Made by a program: the position numbers and the translations under genes. This document shows, piece after piece, positions 7,427-17,700 of a stretch of DNA of 64,000 nucleotides. Source of the stretch: Pseudorhizobium tarimense (lineage in GTDB: Bacteria; Pseudomonadota; Alphaproteobacteria; Rhizobiales; Rhizobiaceae); assembly GCF_022968135.1 (NCBI RefSeq), contig NZ_JALJRA010000009.1, forward strand, positions 124,001 to 188,000, in the 5' to 3' direction. The notes under the pieces were generated by a model that was not told the DNA's origin, did no database searches, and saw only the letters and a list, made by a program, of their open reading frames with translations. How positions within the stretch are numbered: the first letter of the stretch is position 1; every line of letters begins with the position of its first letter.

Positions 7427-8329
7427 ATGGAGTACTTCGTCCAGCAGCTCGCCAACGGGCTGACTCTTGGATCCATCTACGGCCTCATCGCAATCGGCTA
7501 CACGATGGTCTACGGCATCATCGGCATGATCAATTTTGCCCATGGTGACATTTTCATGCTCGGCGCCTTCGCAGCGTTGATCGTCTTCCTGATCCTGACA
7601 TCGTTCTTTGCCGGCATTCCGGTCGCATTGGCGCTTCTCGTCATGCTGATCATCGCAATGCTGATGACGAGCCTGTGGAACTGGACGATCGAGCGGGTGG
7701 CCTACCGGCCGCTGCGCGGCTCGTTCCGCCTGGCGCCGCTGATCACCGCAATCGGCATGTCCATCGTGCTGTCGAACTTCATCCAGGTGACGCAGGGCCC
7801 GCGCAACAAGCCGATCCCGGCGCTCGTGACGGATGTCTATCATTTCGGTGACATCACGATCTCGCTGAAGCAGATCATCATCATCGCCCTGACGGCCGTG
7901 CTGCTGACGATCTTCTGGTACGTGGTCAACAAAACCCCGCTCGGGCGCGCCCAGCGCGCGACGGAGCAGGACCGCAAGATGGCGGCACTCCTCGGGGTCG
8001 ACGTCGACCGCACGATCTCAATCACCTTTATAATGGGTGCGGCGCTGGCCGCGGTGGCCGGTACCATGTACCTCATGTATTATGGTGTCGCGACCTTCAA
8101 CGACGGCTTCATTCCGGGCGTCAAGGCGTTTACCGCCGCCGTACTCGGCGGTATCGGTTCGCTGCCGGGCGCCGTGCTTGGCGGCCTGCTGATCGGCCTG
8201 ATCGAGTCCCTCTGGTCGGCCTATTTCACGATCGCCTACAAGGATGTGGCAACCTTCGCGCTGCTTGCCTTCGTCCTGATCTTCAAGCCGACGGGCATCC
8301 TTGGCCGTCCGGAAGTGGAGAAGGTGTGA
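7427..8329 (+). CDS. livH: branched-chain amino acid ABC transporter permease LivH
   Basis: 300 residues, about eight membrane helices. LivH-family motifs are [35 protein letters not shown] at the N-terminus and [23 protein letters not shown] near residue 230. It forms half of the inner-membrane channel with LivM. GGGGGAAAA precedes the ATG. It is the first gene of livHMGF, a small membrane gene and a livK-like gene; livM begins one base after its stop. Confidence 0.95.
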   Translation: MEYFVQQLANGLTLGSIYGLIAIGYTMVYGIIGMINFAHGDIFMLGAFAALIVFLILTSFFAGIPVALALLVMLIIAMLMTSLWNWTIERVAYRPLRGSFRLAPLITAIGMSIVLSNFIQVTQGPRNKPIPALVTDVYHFGDITISLKQIIIIALTAVLLTIFWYVVNKTPLGRAQRATEQDRKMAALLGVDVDRTISITFIMGAALAAVAGTMYLMYYGVATFNDGFIPGVKAFTAAVLGGIGSLPGAVLGGLLIGLIESLWSAYFTIAYKDVATFALLAFVLIFKPTGILGRPEVEKV

Positions 8330-8330
8330 T

Positions 8331-9719
8331 ATGACGCAGCCTTCTGCTCTCGAAAACAGCGGCCTGATGATGCAGGCCGTAAAGGAAGCCGTCTTTGCGG
8401 GCGCCGTCGCCTTCGGCCTCTTCATTCTCTATGTCGGCATCGAAACCTATCAGGACATCAACAATGCCCTGGTCTGGCGGACCCGTTGGGGCCTGCTCTT
8501 CAGCTTCGTGGCGATCGCCGCGTTCGGACGCTTCGTGGTTGTCGGCTTCATCAAGCCGCACCTCGACAAGCGCAAGCGTGCCAAGGCGAAGGCCGGCATT
8601 CCGGAAGTCACGGATCACAAAGGCTTCTTCCATCGCCACTTCCTCAAGATCGCGCTGGTTCTTCTGCTGCTCTATCCGCCGCTTTCGGTCATGCTGGCCG
8701 GAACGCAGGGGTCGCTCAAATACGTCGACAACTTCGGCATCCAGATCCTGATCTACGTGATGCTGGCCTGGGGCCTGAACATCGTCGTCGGCCTCGCCGG
8801 TCTTCTCGACCTCGGCTATGTCGCCTTCTATGCCGTCGGCGCCTATTCCTATGCGCTGCTGTCGGAGCACTTCGGCCTGTCCTTCTGGGTGCTGCTGCCG
8901 ATGGCTGGTATCCTGGCGGCGTTCTGGGGCATCATTCTTGGCTTCCCCGTCCTGCGTCTGCGCGGTGACTACCTCGCCATCGTGACGCTGGCCTTCGGTG
9001 AGATCATCCGCCTGGTGCTGATCAACTGGACGGTGGTGACCAAAGGAACGTTCGGCGTTTCCGGTATCCCGAAGGCTTCCTTCTTCGGCATCTGGTCCTT
9101 CGACGTCGGTGCACCGAACAACTTCACCAAGGCGTTCGGGCTGTCGATGTCTTCGGCCTACTACAAGATCTTCCTCTTCTACCTGATCCTCGCACTCTGC
9201 ATGCTGACCGCCTATGTAACGATCAAGCTTCGTCGCATGCCAATCGGTCGTGCCTGGGAAGCGCTGCGCGAAGACGAGATTGCCTGCCGCTCGCTCGGTA
9301 TCAACACCGTCACCACCAAGCTGACGGCCTTTGCTATCGGGGCCATGATCGGTGGGTTTGCCGGCGCCTTCTTTGCCACCCGGCAGGGCTTCGTCTCGCC
9401 GGAAAGCTTCGTGTTCTTGGAATCAGCGGTCATCCTTGCAATTGTCGTCCTGGGCGGCATGGGGTCCCTGACTGGCATCGCCATCGCTGCCATCGTCATG
9501 GTCGGGGGTACAGAGCTGTTGCGCGAAATGGAATTCCTGAAGCATGTCTTCGGGCCCGATTTCACGCCGGAACTCTACCGTATGCTGCTGTTCGGCTTGG
9601 CAATGATTGTCGTCATGGTCTTCAAGCCGCGCGGCTTCGTGGGTTCGCGTGAGCCCACGGCCTACCTCAAGGAGCGCAAGGCTGTTTCTGGCAGCTTCAC
9701 CAAGGAGGGCCACGGCTGA
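8331..9719 (+). CDS. livM: branched-chain amino acid ABC transporter permease LivM
   Basis: 462 residues from the ATG at 8331, one base after the livH stop; an in-frame GTG at 8301 would overlap livH and is not needed. A long N-terminal part with two membrane segments (about 20-75) precedes the BPD_transp_2 core, which has [20 protein letters not shown] and [18 protein letters not shown]. The extra N-terminal segment is usual in rhizobial and pseudomonad LivM. Partner of LivH. Its stop overlaps the livG start by one base (TGATG). Confidence 0.95.
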   Translation: MTQPSALENSGLMMQAVKEAVFAGAVAFGLFILYVGIETYQDINNALVWRTRWGLLFSFVAIAAFGRFVVVGFIKPHLDKRKRAKAKAGIPEVTDHKGFFHRHFLKIALVLLLLYPPLSVMLAGTQGSLKYVDNFGIQILIYVMLAWGLNIVVGLAGLLDLGYVAFYAVGAYSYALLSEHFGLSFWVLLPMAGILAAFWGIILGFPVLRLRGDYLAIVTLAFGEIIRLVLINWTVVTKGTFGVSGIPKASFFGIWSFDVGAPNNFTKAFGLSMSSAYYKIFLFYLILALCMLTAYVTIKLRRMPIGRAWEALREDEIACRSLGINTVTTKLTAFAIGAMIGGFAGAFFATRQGFVSPESFVFLESAVILAIVVLGGMGSLTGIAIAAIVMVGGTELLREMEFLKHVFGPDFTPELYRMLLFGLAMIVVMVFKPRGFVGSREPTAYLKERKAVSGSFTKEGHG

Positions 9720-10582
9720 TGTCCCTCGGAACGAACAGCATGAGCAACGACACGATCCTGAAGGTCGAACACCTGTCGATGAGGTTCGGCGGTCTGATGG
9801 CCATCAACGACTTCTCGTTTGAAGCCAAGCGCGGCGAGATCACCGCACTTATCGGCCCGAACGGAGCAGGCAAGACGACCGTTTTCAACTGCATCACCGG
9901 CTTCTACAAGCCGACCATGGGCATGATCACGCTGACCCAGAGGGACGGCGAGCACTACCTGCTCGAGCGTCTTCGCGACTTTGAGATCACCAAACTCGCC
10001 CGCGTTTCGCGGACCTTCCAGAACATCCGGCTGTTTTCCGGCCTGACCGTGCTGGAGAACCTCCTTGTGGCGCAGCACAACGCGCTGATGAAGGCTTCCG
10101 GTTACACGATCCTGGGTCTCCTAGGCTTGCCGGCCTATAGGAAAGCTTCAGCTGCCGCCATCGACAAAGCAAAGTACTGGCTCGACAAGGCGAACCTGAC
10201 TGAGCGCGCCGACGATCCGGCGGGCGATCTGCCTTACGGTGCGCAGCGGCGCCTCGAGATTGCCCGTGCCATGTGCACGGGGCCGGAGCTGCTGTGCCTG
10301 GACGAGCCGGCGGCGGGTCTCAATCCGCGGGAATCGGCTGCGCTCAACACCCTGCTTCACTCCATTCGCGACGAAGGCGTCTCGATCCTCTTGATCGAGC
10401 ACGACATGTCGGTGGTGATGGAAATCTCGGACCATGTCGTGGTGCTCGAATACGGCCAGAAGATTTCGGACGGCACACCGGACCACGTGAAGAACGACCC
10501 GAAGGTCATCGCGGCCTATCTCGGTGTCGAGGATGACGAAGTTGAAGAAATCGAGGAACAACTGGACGAGGGGACCATCTGA
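9719..10582 (+). CDS. livG: branched-chain amino acid ABC transporter ATPase LivG
   Basis: 287 residues. Walker A is GPNGAGKT, the signature region LPYGAQRRLEIARA, Walker B LLCLDEPAAGLNP, and the switch His lies in LLIEHDMSVVMEI. The C-terminus is extended and very acidic (VEDDEVEEIEEQLDEG). One of two cytoplasmic ATPases powering the Liv importer. An ATG at 9740 (MSNDTILK) is an alternative start, but the TGATG coupling with livM favours 9719. Coupled in the same way to livF. Confidence 0.95.
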   Translation: MSLGTNSMSNDTILKVEHLSMRFGGLMAINDFSFEAKRGEITALIGPNGAGKTTVFNCITGFYKPTMGMITLTQRDGEHYLLERLRDFEITKLARVSRTFQNIRLFSGLTVLENLLVAQHNALMKASGYTILGLLGLPAYRKASAAAIDKAKYWLDKANLTERADDPAGDLPYGAQRRLEIARAMCTGPELLCLDEPAAGLNPRESAALNTLLHSIRDEGVSILLIEHDMSVVMEISDHVVVLEYGQKISDGTPDHVKNDPKVIAAYLGVEDDEVEEIEEQLDEGTI

Positions 10583-11310
10583 TGGCTGATGAACCTCTCC
10601 TCAAAGTCCAGGCCGTACAAACGTTCTACGGCAATATCCGCGCGCTCGATGGGGTGGACGTACACGTCAATCGCGGCGAGATCGTCAGTCTCATCGGCGC
10701 CAACGGTGCCGGCAAGTCGACGCTGATGATGACGATCTGCGGCAGCCCGCAGGCGCGTCACGGATCGATCATCTTCGACGGCGAAGACATCACCCAGCAG
10801 CCGACGCACCTGATCGCCCGTCGTCGTATTGCACAGTCTCCGGAAGGCCGGCGCATCTTCCCGCGCATGACCGTCTACGAAAACCTGCAGATGGGCGCCG
10901 GCCTCGACAACTTGAGATACTTCAAGGAGGACGTCGAAAAGATCTTCACGCTCTTCCCGCGCCTGAAGGAACGGCAGAGCCAGCGTGGCGGCACGCTTTC
11001 GGGCGGCGAGCAGCAGATGCTGTCGATCGGGCGCGCCCTGATGGCGCGGCCGAAGCTTCTCCTGCTCGACGAACCCTCGCTCGGGCTTGCGCCGCTGATC
11101 GTCAAGGGCATTTTCGAGGCGATCAAGAAGCTCAACAAGGAGGAGGGGCTCACCGTCTTCCTCGTGGAGCAGAACGCGTTTGCGGCACTGCGGCTGTCGG
11201 ACCGGGCCTATGTCATGGTCAACGGCAAGGTGACGATGACGGGGTCGGGCAAGGCACTTCTCGCCAATCCGGAAGTCCGTGCGGCCTACCTTGAAGGGGG
11301 CCGGCACTGA
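10582..11310 (+). CDS. livF: branched-chain amino acid ABC transporter ATPase LivF
   Basis: 242 residues. Walker A is GANGAGKS, signature LSGGEQQMLSIGRALM, Walker B LLLLDEPSLGLAPLIV, and the switch region VEQNAF has Gln in place of His, as is normal for LivF. It starts on the last base of the livG stop codon, so translation is probably coupled. Second ATPase of the Liv complex. Confidence 0.95.
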   Translation: MADEPLLKVQAVQTFYGNIRALDGVDVHVNRGEIVSLIGANGAGKSTLMMTICGSPQARHGSIIFDGEDITQQPTHLIARRRIAQSPEGRRIFPRMTVYENLQMGAGLDNLRYFKEDVEKIFTLFPRLKERQSQRGGTLSGGEQQMLSIGRALMARPKLLLLDEPSLGLAPLIVKGIFEAIKKLNKEEGLTVFLVEQNAFAALRLSDRAYVMVNGKVTMTGSGKALLANPEVRAAYLEGGRH

Positions 11311-11334
11311 GCCGCGCGTCGAGGGGAGATTGAT

Positions 11335-11688
11335 ATGCAAGGACTTTTCTTCGAGACTGACACCGGCGTCCGCTACGTGCTGCGCGTGCTCGTCATGCTG
11401 ATCGGCTTCTGGACCGCTTGGCGGACCGGCAAGGCGGTGGCCGAGGGCTGGCAAGGCTACGTGACGGTGCTCGTCTACACCGCGCTGCTCGCCTGCGTGA
11501 TGCGCTTTTTGCACTTCTCGCTGTTCGAGGGGCCGTTTATCAGCCCATTCTATTACCTCATCGACTTCGTGCTGCTGCTGGTGTTTTCCACCATCGGTTT
11601 CCGCATGCGTCGGACGGACCAGATGGTGCACAATTACTACTGGCTCTACGAGCAAACCTCCGCTTTCTCATGGAAGAAGAAAGATTGA
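11335..11688 (+). CDS. small membrane protein of the liv operon (DUF6867-like)
   Basis: 117 residues. Three hydrophobic segments lie at about 14-30, 40-60 and 70-88, and a Tyr-rich polar tail (NYYWLYEQTSAFSWKKKD) follows. No catalytic motif. I recall similar proteins in rhizobial liv operons under DUF6867, but cannot confirm the family here. It follows livF by 24 bases with GGGGAG before its ATG, so it is probably co-transcribed. A role as an accessory subunit of the Liv permease is inference from position. Confidence 0.8.
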   Translation: MQGLFFETDTGVRYVLRVLVMLIGFWTAWRTGKAVAEGWQGYVTVLVYTALLACVMRFLHFSLFEGPFISPFYYLIDFVLLLVFSTIGFRMRRTDQMVHNYYWLYEQTSAFSWKKKD

Positions 11689-11830
11689 CAGTCGCGGAAA
11701 ACTTCCCTCAGATTGGGGAAAGGTTGAACCGTGAAAAAACCTTAGAGTGGAACAGTTTCCGGCGCGATAATGGTGGGTATCGTGCAGGCTTTCGTAACCC
11801 AACCCGCTTTCAAAAACTGGGAGTAACATA

Positions 11831-12949
11831 ATGAAGAAGTCTCTTCTTTCTGCCGTTGCACTGACCGCAGTGGTGGCTTTCGGCGGTAGCGCCTGGGCCG
11901 ACGTGCTGGTCGGTGTGGCAGGTCCGCTGACCGGTCCGAATGCAGCGTTCGGCGCACAGCTTCAGAAGGGTGCTGAGCAGGCTGCCGCCGACATCAATGC
12001 TGCTGGGGGCCTGAACGGCGAGCAGATCAAGATCGTCCTCGGCGACGACGTCTCCGACCCGAAGCAGGGCATCTCCGTTGCCAACAAGTTCGTCGCTGAC
12101 GGCGTCAAGTTCGTCATCGGCCACTTCAACTCCGGCGTTTCGATCCCGGCATCGGAAGTCTATGCCGAAAACGGCATCCTGCAGATCACGCCCGCTTCCA
12201 CCAACCCGACCTTCACCGAGCGCGGCCTGTGGAACACCTTCCGCACCTGCGGTCGTGACGACCAGCAGGGCGGCATTGCCGGCGCCTATCTCGCTGAAAA
12301 CTTCGGTGACGCCAAGATCGCCATCATCGACGACAAGACCCCGTACGGTCAGGGCCTTGCCGAAGAAACGAAGAAGGCAATGAACGCTGCCGGCGTCACG
12401 GAAGTAATTCGCGAAGGCGTCAACACCGGCGACAAGGACTTCTCCGCCCTCATCGCCAAGATGAAGGAAGCCGGCGTATCGATCATCTACTGGGGCGGTC
12501 TGCACACCGAAGCCGGCCTGATCATCCGCCAGGCCGCCGACCAGGGTCTCGACGCCACTCTCGTTTCGGGTGACGGCATCGTTTCCAACGAGCTTGCTTC
12601 GATCGCCGGCGACGCCGTCGAGGGCACGCTCAACACCTTCGGCCCGGACCCGCGCCTGGCCCCGCAGAACAAGGAGCTCGTCGAGAAGTTCCGCGCTGCC
12701 GGCTTCGAGCCGGAAGCCTACACGCTCTATTCCTATGCTGCCATGCAGGTCCTCGATGGCGCCAGCAAGGCTGCCGGCTCGAACGATCCGGAAGCCGTCG
12801 CCGAAGCCATGAAGGCCAACACTTTCCCGACCGCACTCGGCGACATGGGTTTCGATGAAAAGGGCGACCCGAAGCTTCCCGGCTACGTCATGTACGAGTG
12901 GAAGAAGGGCGACGACGGCAACTACACCTACGTTCAGAAGGAAGACTGA
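11831..12949 (+). CDS. branched-chain amino acid ABC transporter substrate-binding protein (LivJ/LivK type)
   Basis: 372 residues. The signal peptide is cleaved after SAWA (residue 23). The mature protein is a type I periplasmic binding protein: [51 protein letters not shown] and [15 protein letters not shown]. It captures branched-chain or other amino acids in the periplasm and delivers them to LivHM. GGGAG lies 8 bases before the ATG. A 142-base gap from the previous gene may hold its own promoter, as these proteins are usually made in excess. A strong terminator follows. Confidence 0.95.
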   Translation: MKKSLLSAVALTAVVAFGGSAWADVLVGVAGPLTGPNAAFGAQLQKGAEQAAADINAAGGLNGEQIKIVLGDDVSDPKQGISVANKFVADGVKFVIGHFNSGVSIPASEVYAENGILQITPASTNPTFTERGLWNTFRTCGRDDQQGGIAGAYLAENFGDAKIAIIDDKTPYGQGLAEETKKAMNAAGVTEVIREGVNTGDKDFSALIAKMKEAGVSIIYWGGLHTEAGLIIRQAADQGLDATLVSGDGIVSNELASIAGDAVEGTLNTFGPDPRLAPQNKELVEKFRAAGFEPEAYTLYSYAAMQVLDGASKAAGSNDPEAVAEAMKANTFPTALGDMGFDEKGDPKLPGYVMYEWKKGDDGNYTYVQKED

Positions 12950-12980
12950 TAGGTGTACCGAAAGGCTCATTAGGCTAGGA

Positions 12981-13006
12981 AAGCCCGGCTTCGGCCGGGC
13001 TTTTGC
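12981..13006 (+). terminator. Rho-independent terminator after livK-like gene
   Basis: 9-bp perfect stem AAGCCCGGC (12981-12989) / GCCGGGCTT (12994-13002) closed by a stable TTCG tetraloop and running into TTTT. It lies 32 bases past the livK-like stop and ends the liv operon. Confidence 0.93.
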
Positions 13007-13060
13007 GTTAACGGCCGCAGTACCGTCGGCGGCATTATCAATAGGGCAGCCGAGGTGGAT

Positions 13061-13789
13061 ATGTTGGATCATCTAGACCCACGCGCGCTCATGGCGGCCA
13101 GCAATAATGCCGACCTCTACGCAGCTGTGTTCGGAGCCCACCGCGTAAGCTATCGGCGAACGCCCTTCTGCTTCGTTGCAGAAGACCAGCCGCCTCCCTA
13201 CTACGCCTGCCTGACCACGACCTCCGTCGAGGATGCTGAAGGACAGGATTCGGAGATCGCCGTCGCGCGCCAACGCTTCGGCAAGAGTTTCGGCTTCAAG
13301 GACAGCTTCTGCCGGTACGACATGTCCGAGACGGGCATGCGGCTTCTGTTCACAGCCAGCTGGATTTTACGCCCACCGGTCCCGTACGAGCCGAAGCAGC
13401 TGCCGCAGGGCTGGGCTAAGGTCGATCAGGTGGACGAACTCGTGGCCTGGGAGGATGCTTGGCAGGCCTCCGGTTCGCCGGCCTCGCAAAGGGTCTTCCC
13501 GATCCCTCTGCTTGGTCGAGAGGACTTTTTCTTCCTTGGGTGCAAAGCCGAAGGCAGATGGTTAGCGGGATGCATAGCAAATCTGTCCCACGGAAGTGTC
13601 GGGCTTTCCAACGTCTTCTCCCGAGACCCCGACTATCCTGTTCACCGTTTCGCCGTCGAGGCGCTGACCGCGTTGGTGCCTGAGCTGCCCATCGTGGGCT
13701 ACGACAGTGGCGCAGATCTCCAATCGATGTTGTCGCTTGGCTTCTCGCCAGTGGGCGACCTCAGGGTATGGGTCGAAGAGGAGAGCTGA
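13061..13789 (+). CDS. uncharacterised protein, possibly GNAT-fold
   Basis: 242 residues from the ATG at 13061, with GAGG 5 bases upstream (GTG at 13055 is an alternative). No strong family motif. The C-terminal third (LAGCIANLSHGSVGLSNVFS, then FAVEALTALVPELPIVGYDSG and LGFSPVGDLRVWV) has the rhythm of an acetyltransferase fold: a beta-strand, a helix and a final strand ending in Gly-Phe then Leu-Arg-Val-Trp. The acetyl-CoA loop is not clear. It stands alone between the liv terminator and the convergent response regulator gene. Confidence 0.7.
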   Translation: MLDHLDPRALMAASNNADLYAAVFGAHRVSYRRTPFCFVAEDQPPPYYACLTTTSVEDAEGQDSEIAVARQRFGKSFGFKDSFCRYDMSETGMRLLFTASWILRPPVPYEPKQLPQGWAKVDQVDELVAWEDAWQASGSPASQRVFPIPLLGREDFFFLGCKAEGRWLAGCIANLSHGSVGLSNVFSRDPDYPVHRFAVEALTALVPELPIVGYDSGADLQSMLSLGFSPVGDLRVWVEEES

Positions 13790-13794
13790 TGCGC

Positions 13795-14715
13795 TCACGC
13801 CTCGTAAAGCACCTGTGCCGCCTTCACCGCTGCAGACGCGCGGTTTTCGACGCCGAGCTTTACGTAGATCTGCTCGAGATGCTTGTTCACAGTTCGTGCC
13901 GACAGGCCGAGGATATCGCCGATATCCCGGTTCGACTTGCCCTTGGCGATCCACTCGAGAACCTCCGATTCCCGCAGGGTCAGCGCAAAATGATGGCGCA
14001 GGACATCCGGGCCGGCGCGCTGGCTGGAACCGGTGAGGCGGAACAGGAATTCATCGGAGCCGATCGCACCGAGATAGGTGAAGTGCAGGCCGGCGTCGCC
14101 CGTCAGCGTCAGAGAGAAAGCATCGTCCCGACCGCCTTGCATCGTTCGGGTGCTCAGCCAGATCCCGATTTGGTCAGAAACGACGTCCAGGCCATCGTCG
14201 CTGCGGGCCGCTGCGTTGACCAGTCGCGTCGCCTGCGGCGTCGACCAATGGATGGCACCGTTGCCTTTCACCGCCAGCAGATGGCGGCCCGCAGCATCGA
14301 GTGCCACGCGGGCGCTCTGGGCTGAGCGGGCATTGGCGAGATGGACGCGAATCCTGGCGCGCAGTTCATCGATGTTGATCGGCTTCGTCAGGTAGTCGAC
14401 GCCGCCGCTGTTGAGCGCATTCACCACATGCTCGGTTTCGGTGAGGCCGGTCATGAAGATGACGGGTATCTGAGAGATGGCGGCATTGGCCTTCAGCCGG
14501 CGGCATGTCTCGAAGCCATCCATCGCGGGCATTACCGCGTCGAGCAGGATGAGGTCCGGGGTGATCCGTTCCACAATATTAAGGGCAGCCTGTCCCGAGG
14601 TCGCGATCAGCACGGAGAAGCCGGACTGCTCCAGCGCCTCGGTCAAAAAGCCGAGCGCTTCGGGACTGTCGTCCACCAGAAGGACGATGTCGCGGGGAAG
14701 GGCAGCCTCAGCCAT
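13795..14715 (-). CDS. LuxR/NarL-type response regulator
   Basis: 306 residues. The receiver domain (about 9-128) has VLLVDDSPE, phosphoacceptor Asp59 (LILLDAVMPAMDGFE), Thr89 and Lys111 (YLTKPI). A middle region (about 135-235) of unknown fold follows. The LuxR helix-turn-helix (about 240-305) reads LTLRESEVLEWIAKGKSNRD, then IGDILGLSARTVNKHLEQIY. Its ATG lies inside the last codons of the sensor kinase gene (8-base overlap), so the two are translated as a pair. It probably controls transport or catabolic genes nearby, for example urt; this is inference. Confidence 0.92.
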   Translation of the reverse strand: MAEAALPRDIVLLVDDSPEALGFLTEALEQSGFSVLIATSGQAALNIVERITPDLILLDAVMPAMDGFETCRRLKANAAISQIPVIFMTGLTETEHVVNALNSGGVDYLTKPINIDELRARIRVHLANARSAQSARVALDAAGRHLLAVKGNGAIHWSTPQATRLVNAAARSDDGLDVVSDQIGIWLSTRTMQGGRDDAFSLTLTGDAGLHFTYLGAIGSDEFLFRLTGSSQRAGPDVLRHHFALTLRESEVLEWIAKGKSNRDIGDILGLSARTVNKHLEQIYVKLGVENRASAAVKAAQVLYEA

Positions 14716-17700
14716 CTGTCGTGGTTTCTCCCGTGAAGCGGTTCAGGAACGTCACGTAACCTTCGAAATCGAAGGCCCGCACGTAGGCCTCGAGCTCCTC
14801 GACGAAGGCGCGGTACTCATCCGATCGTGCGAGCTCTGCGAGCTTGGATTCGATGCCTCGGACGTAGCCGATCTCGCCGAGCCGCAACAGGTCTCTCAGG
14901 TGGTTTTCTGCTGGGGCAACAACGGCGGTAGCCGGTCGTGGCGCGGTCACCGCCGGCAGCTCGTCCTCATAGACCCAGGTGAGGCCGAGATGGCTTGCGA
15001 GGCGGTCGGCGAGATGGCGCATGTCCACCGGCTTGGCAATCGCGTCGTTGTGACCCTCGGCCTGTGCCGCGGTCCCGTCGCCGATATTGGCAGAGAGCAT
15101 CACGATCGGCGCAGTCTGGCCCTGATCCCGGAGCCTGGTGACGAGGTCCCAGCCGCTCATGCCGGGCATGGAAATGTCGACCAGGAAGAGGTCGGGTCTC
15201 ACCCCTTCGATCAAGGTCAGGCAGTCCGGCCCGCTGCTCGCGGTCAGCACGACGAAGTCCATCGGAGCAAGGGCTTCCTGCATCAGTTCGCGATGATCCT
15301 CGTTGTCGTCCACAACCATGATGGTGCGCCGCGGTCCGGTATAGGAGACGATGCGGCGCTCGGGCGCAGGCGCCGTGCTGGGCCGATCGACGGCCGAAAG
15401 CATCAGCCGGACGCGGAAGGTTGAGCCCTCGTCCTTGATGCTGGTGACGGAAATATCGCCGCCAAGCGTGTTGGTCAGGAGCCGCGTGATCGTCAAGCCG
15501 AGGCCGAGGCCGGGCATCGGCTTGATGCTGTCTGCCTCGCCGCGCTGGAAGGGCTCGTAGATCCGGACGAGATCCTTCTCCGCAATGCCACGGCCGGTAT
15601 CGCTGACGGTGAACGTCGCCACCTGGCTGCGATAGGCGACGTCGAAGTAAACGGTCCCGGTATCGGTGAACTTGATGGCGTTGGAGAGCAGGTTGACGAG
15701 GATCTGGCGCAGCCGCTTTTCATCCGTGCGCACGTACTGGGGCAGAGCGCGTGACCGCTCGTGCTCGAAATCGAGGCCCTTCGCCTGTGCCTGCATTCCG
15801 AACATCTCGACGATCTGGTCGAGGAAATCCTGGATGTTGATCTCGTTGGAATAAACCTGCAAACGGCCTGCCTCGATCTTCGAGATGTCGAGCAGCCCGT
15901 CGATAAGGCCGGAGAGGTGGTCGGCCGAACGCTTGATCACCTTGATCGCCGATTGGCGCGGAGTGGGTATCGAGGGGTCGCGCTCGAGGATCTGGGCGTA
16001 GCCCAGCACGGCATTCAGCGGCGTGCGCAATTCGTGCGACAGGCCGACGACGTAGCGGCTCTTGGCTCGGTTGGCGGCTTCCGCCGTTTCCTTTGCCTGC
16101 TGCAGGGCCGCATCGGTCTTCTTATGGGCGGCGATCTCGCGCAGAAGCAGGGTGTTCTGGCGGGAGGATTCCTCTTCCGCCACCACGCGACTGTCATGAG
16201 CCAGCACATAGAACCACGAGACGATGCCGGCAATGACGGCAAAGACGAAGAAGACGATGAAGATCGTGCTGTAAATCACCTCGGCATTGGCCGGGGCGGC
16301 GAGCCCGGCCTGATAGGCGATCATGCCGAGAATGATGCCGATGACGGAGATGGATACCGCGGCCGCGATGGCATAGCGACCAAGGCGCGTCGTTAGCTTC
16401 GTCACGACGGTTTGCGGCAGCACCGCGCGTGCCACCGTGCCCATCTGGGCGTGGAGACGCGCCTTCGGTTTGCACATGTCGTGGCAGCGGCTATCGAGCG
16501 AGCAGCAGAGCGAGCAGATGGGGGCCGCATAAGCCGGGCACCAGGCCATGTCTTCCGGCTCGAAGGGATGTTCGCAGATCGAGCAGGTGATGGAACCGAG
16601 GCTCTTCCAGCTCTGTCGCGGCTTGCGGGCGAGGTAGAACTTGCCGTTGGTCGCAAAGGCGATGGCTGGCGAGAGAAGGAAGGCGATCAGCGTCAGGTAG
16701 GTGGAGAGCGACGCCATCACCGGGCCGAACAGGCCGAGGTGAGCAGCAAGGGCAATGGCTGCCGATCCCCCCATCGCGCCGAGGCCGACCGGATTGATGT
16801 CGTAGAGATGCGCGCGCTTGAACTCGATGCCGGGCGGGGAAAGGCCCAGAGGCTTGTTGATGACAAGGTCGGCCGAGATCGTGCAGAGCCAGGACATGGC
16901 GATGATGGAGAAGATGCCAAGCGTTGCCTCGAGCAGCCGATAGATGCCGAGCTCCATGAGGAGAAGCGCGATCGCAACATTGAAGATCAGCCAAACGACC
17001 CGGCCGGGATGGCTGTGCGTCAGGCGCGAGAAGAAGTTCGACCAAGCAAGCGACCCGGCATACGCGTTCATCACGTTGATCTTGAGCTGCGACACCACGA
17101 CGAAGGCCGCCATCAGGAGAAGCGCGGCGGTCTCATTGGGGATCATGTAGCCGAAGGCGGTGAGATACATATGGGCCGGATCTGCCGCCTCCCGCACCGG
17201 CACAGCAGTCGAGAGCGTGAGGACCGCGAGAAAGGAGCCCGCCAGAAGCTTCGGCACGCCGACGACCACCCAGCCTGGCCCCGCCAGGAACACCGCAAGC
17301 CGGTGGCGCCACTTCCGCTGCCCTTCGGCCGGAAGGAAGCGCAGGAAGTCAACCTGCTCGCCGATCTGCGGCATCAGCGCCAGGATCACGGCGGACGCCG
17401 CACCGAACTCCAGCAAGTCGAAGGGGGCGACCCCGCCGATCTGGGCATTCGAGTGGTTGATGCCGGCAAAGGCGCGCCAAAGGTCGAACTTCTCCCAGTG
17501 GAGGAGGGCGATGAAGAGGAAGGGCAGGATGTTGAGAATGATCCAGAAGGGCTGGGTCACCAGCTGGAACCGGGAGATCAGCCGCACGCCATAGATCACC
17601 AGGGGTATGACGACGACCGCGCTGATGATGTAGCCGATCCAGGGTGGGATGCCGAAGGCAAGCTCCAGCGCACCGGTCATGATCGAAGCTTCGATCGCAA

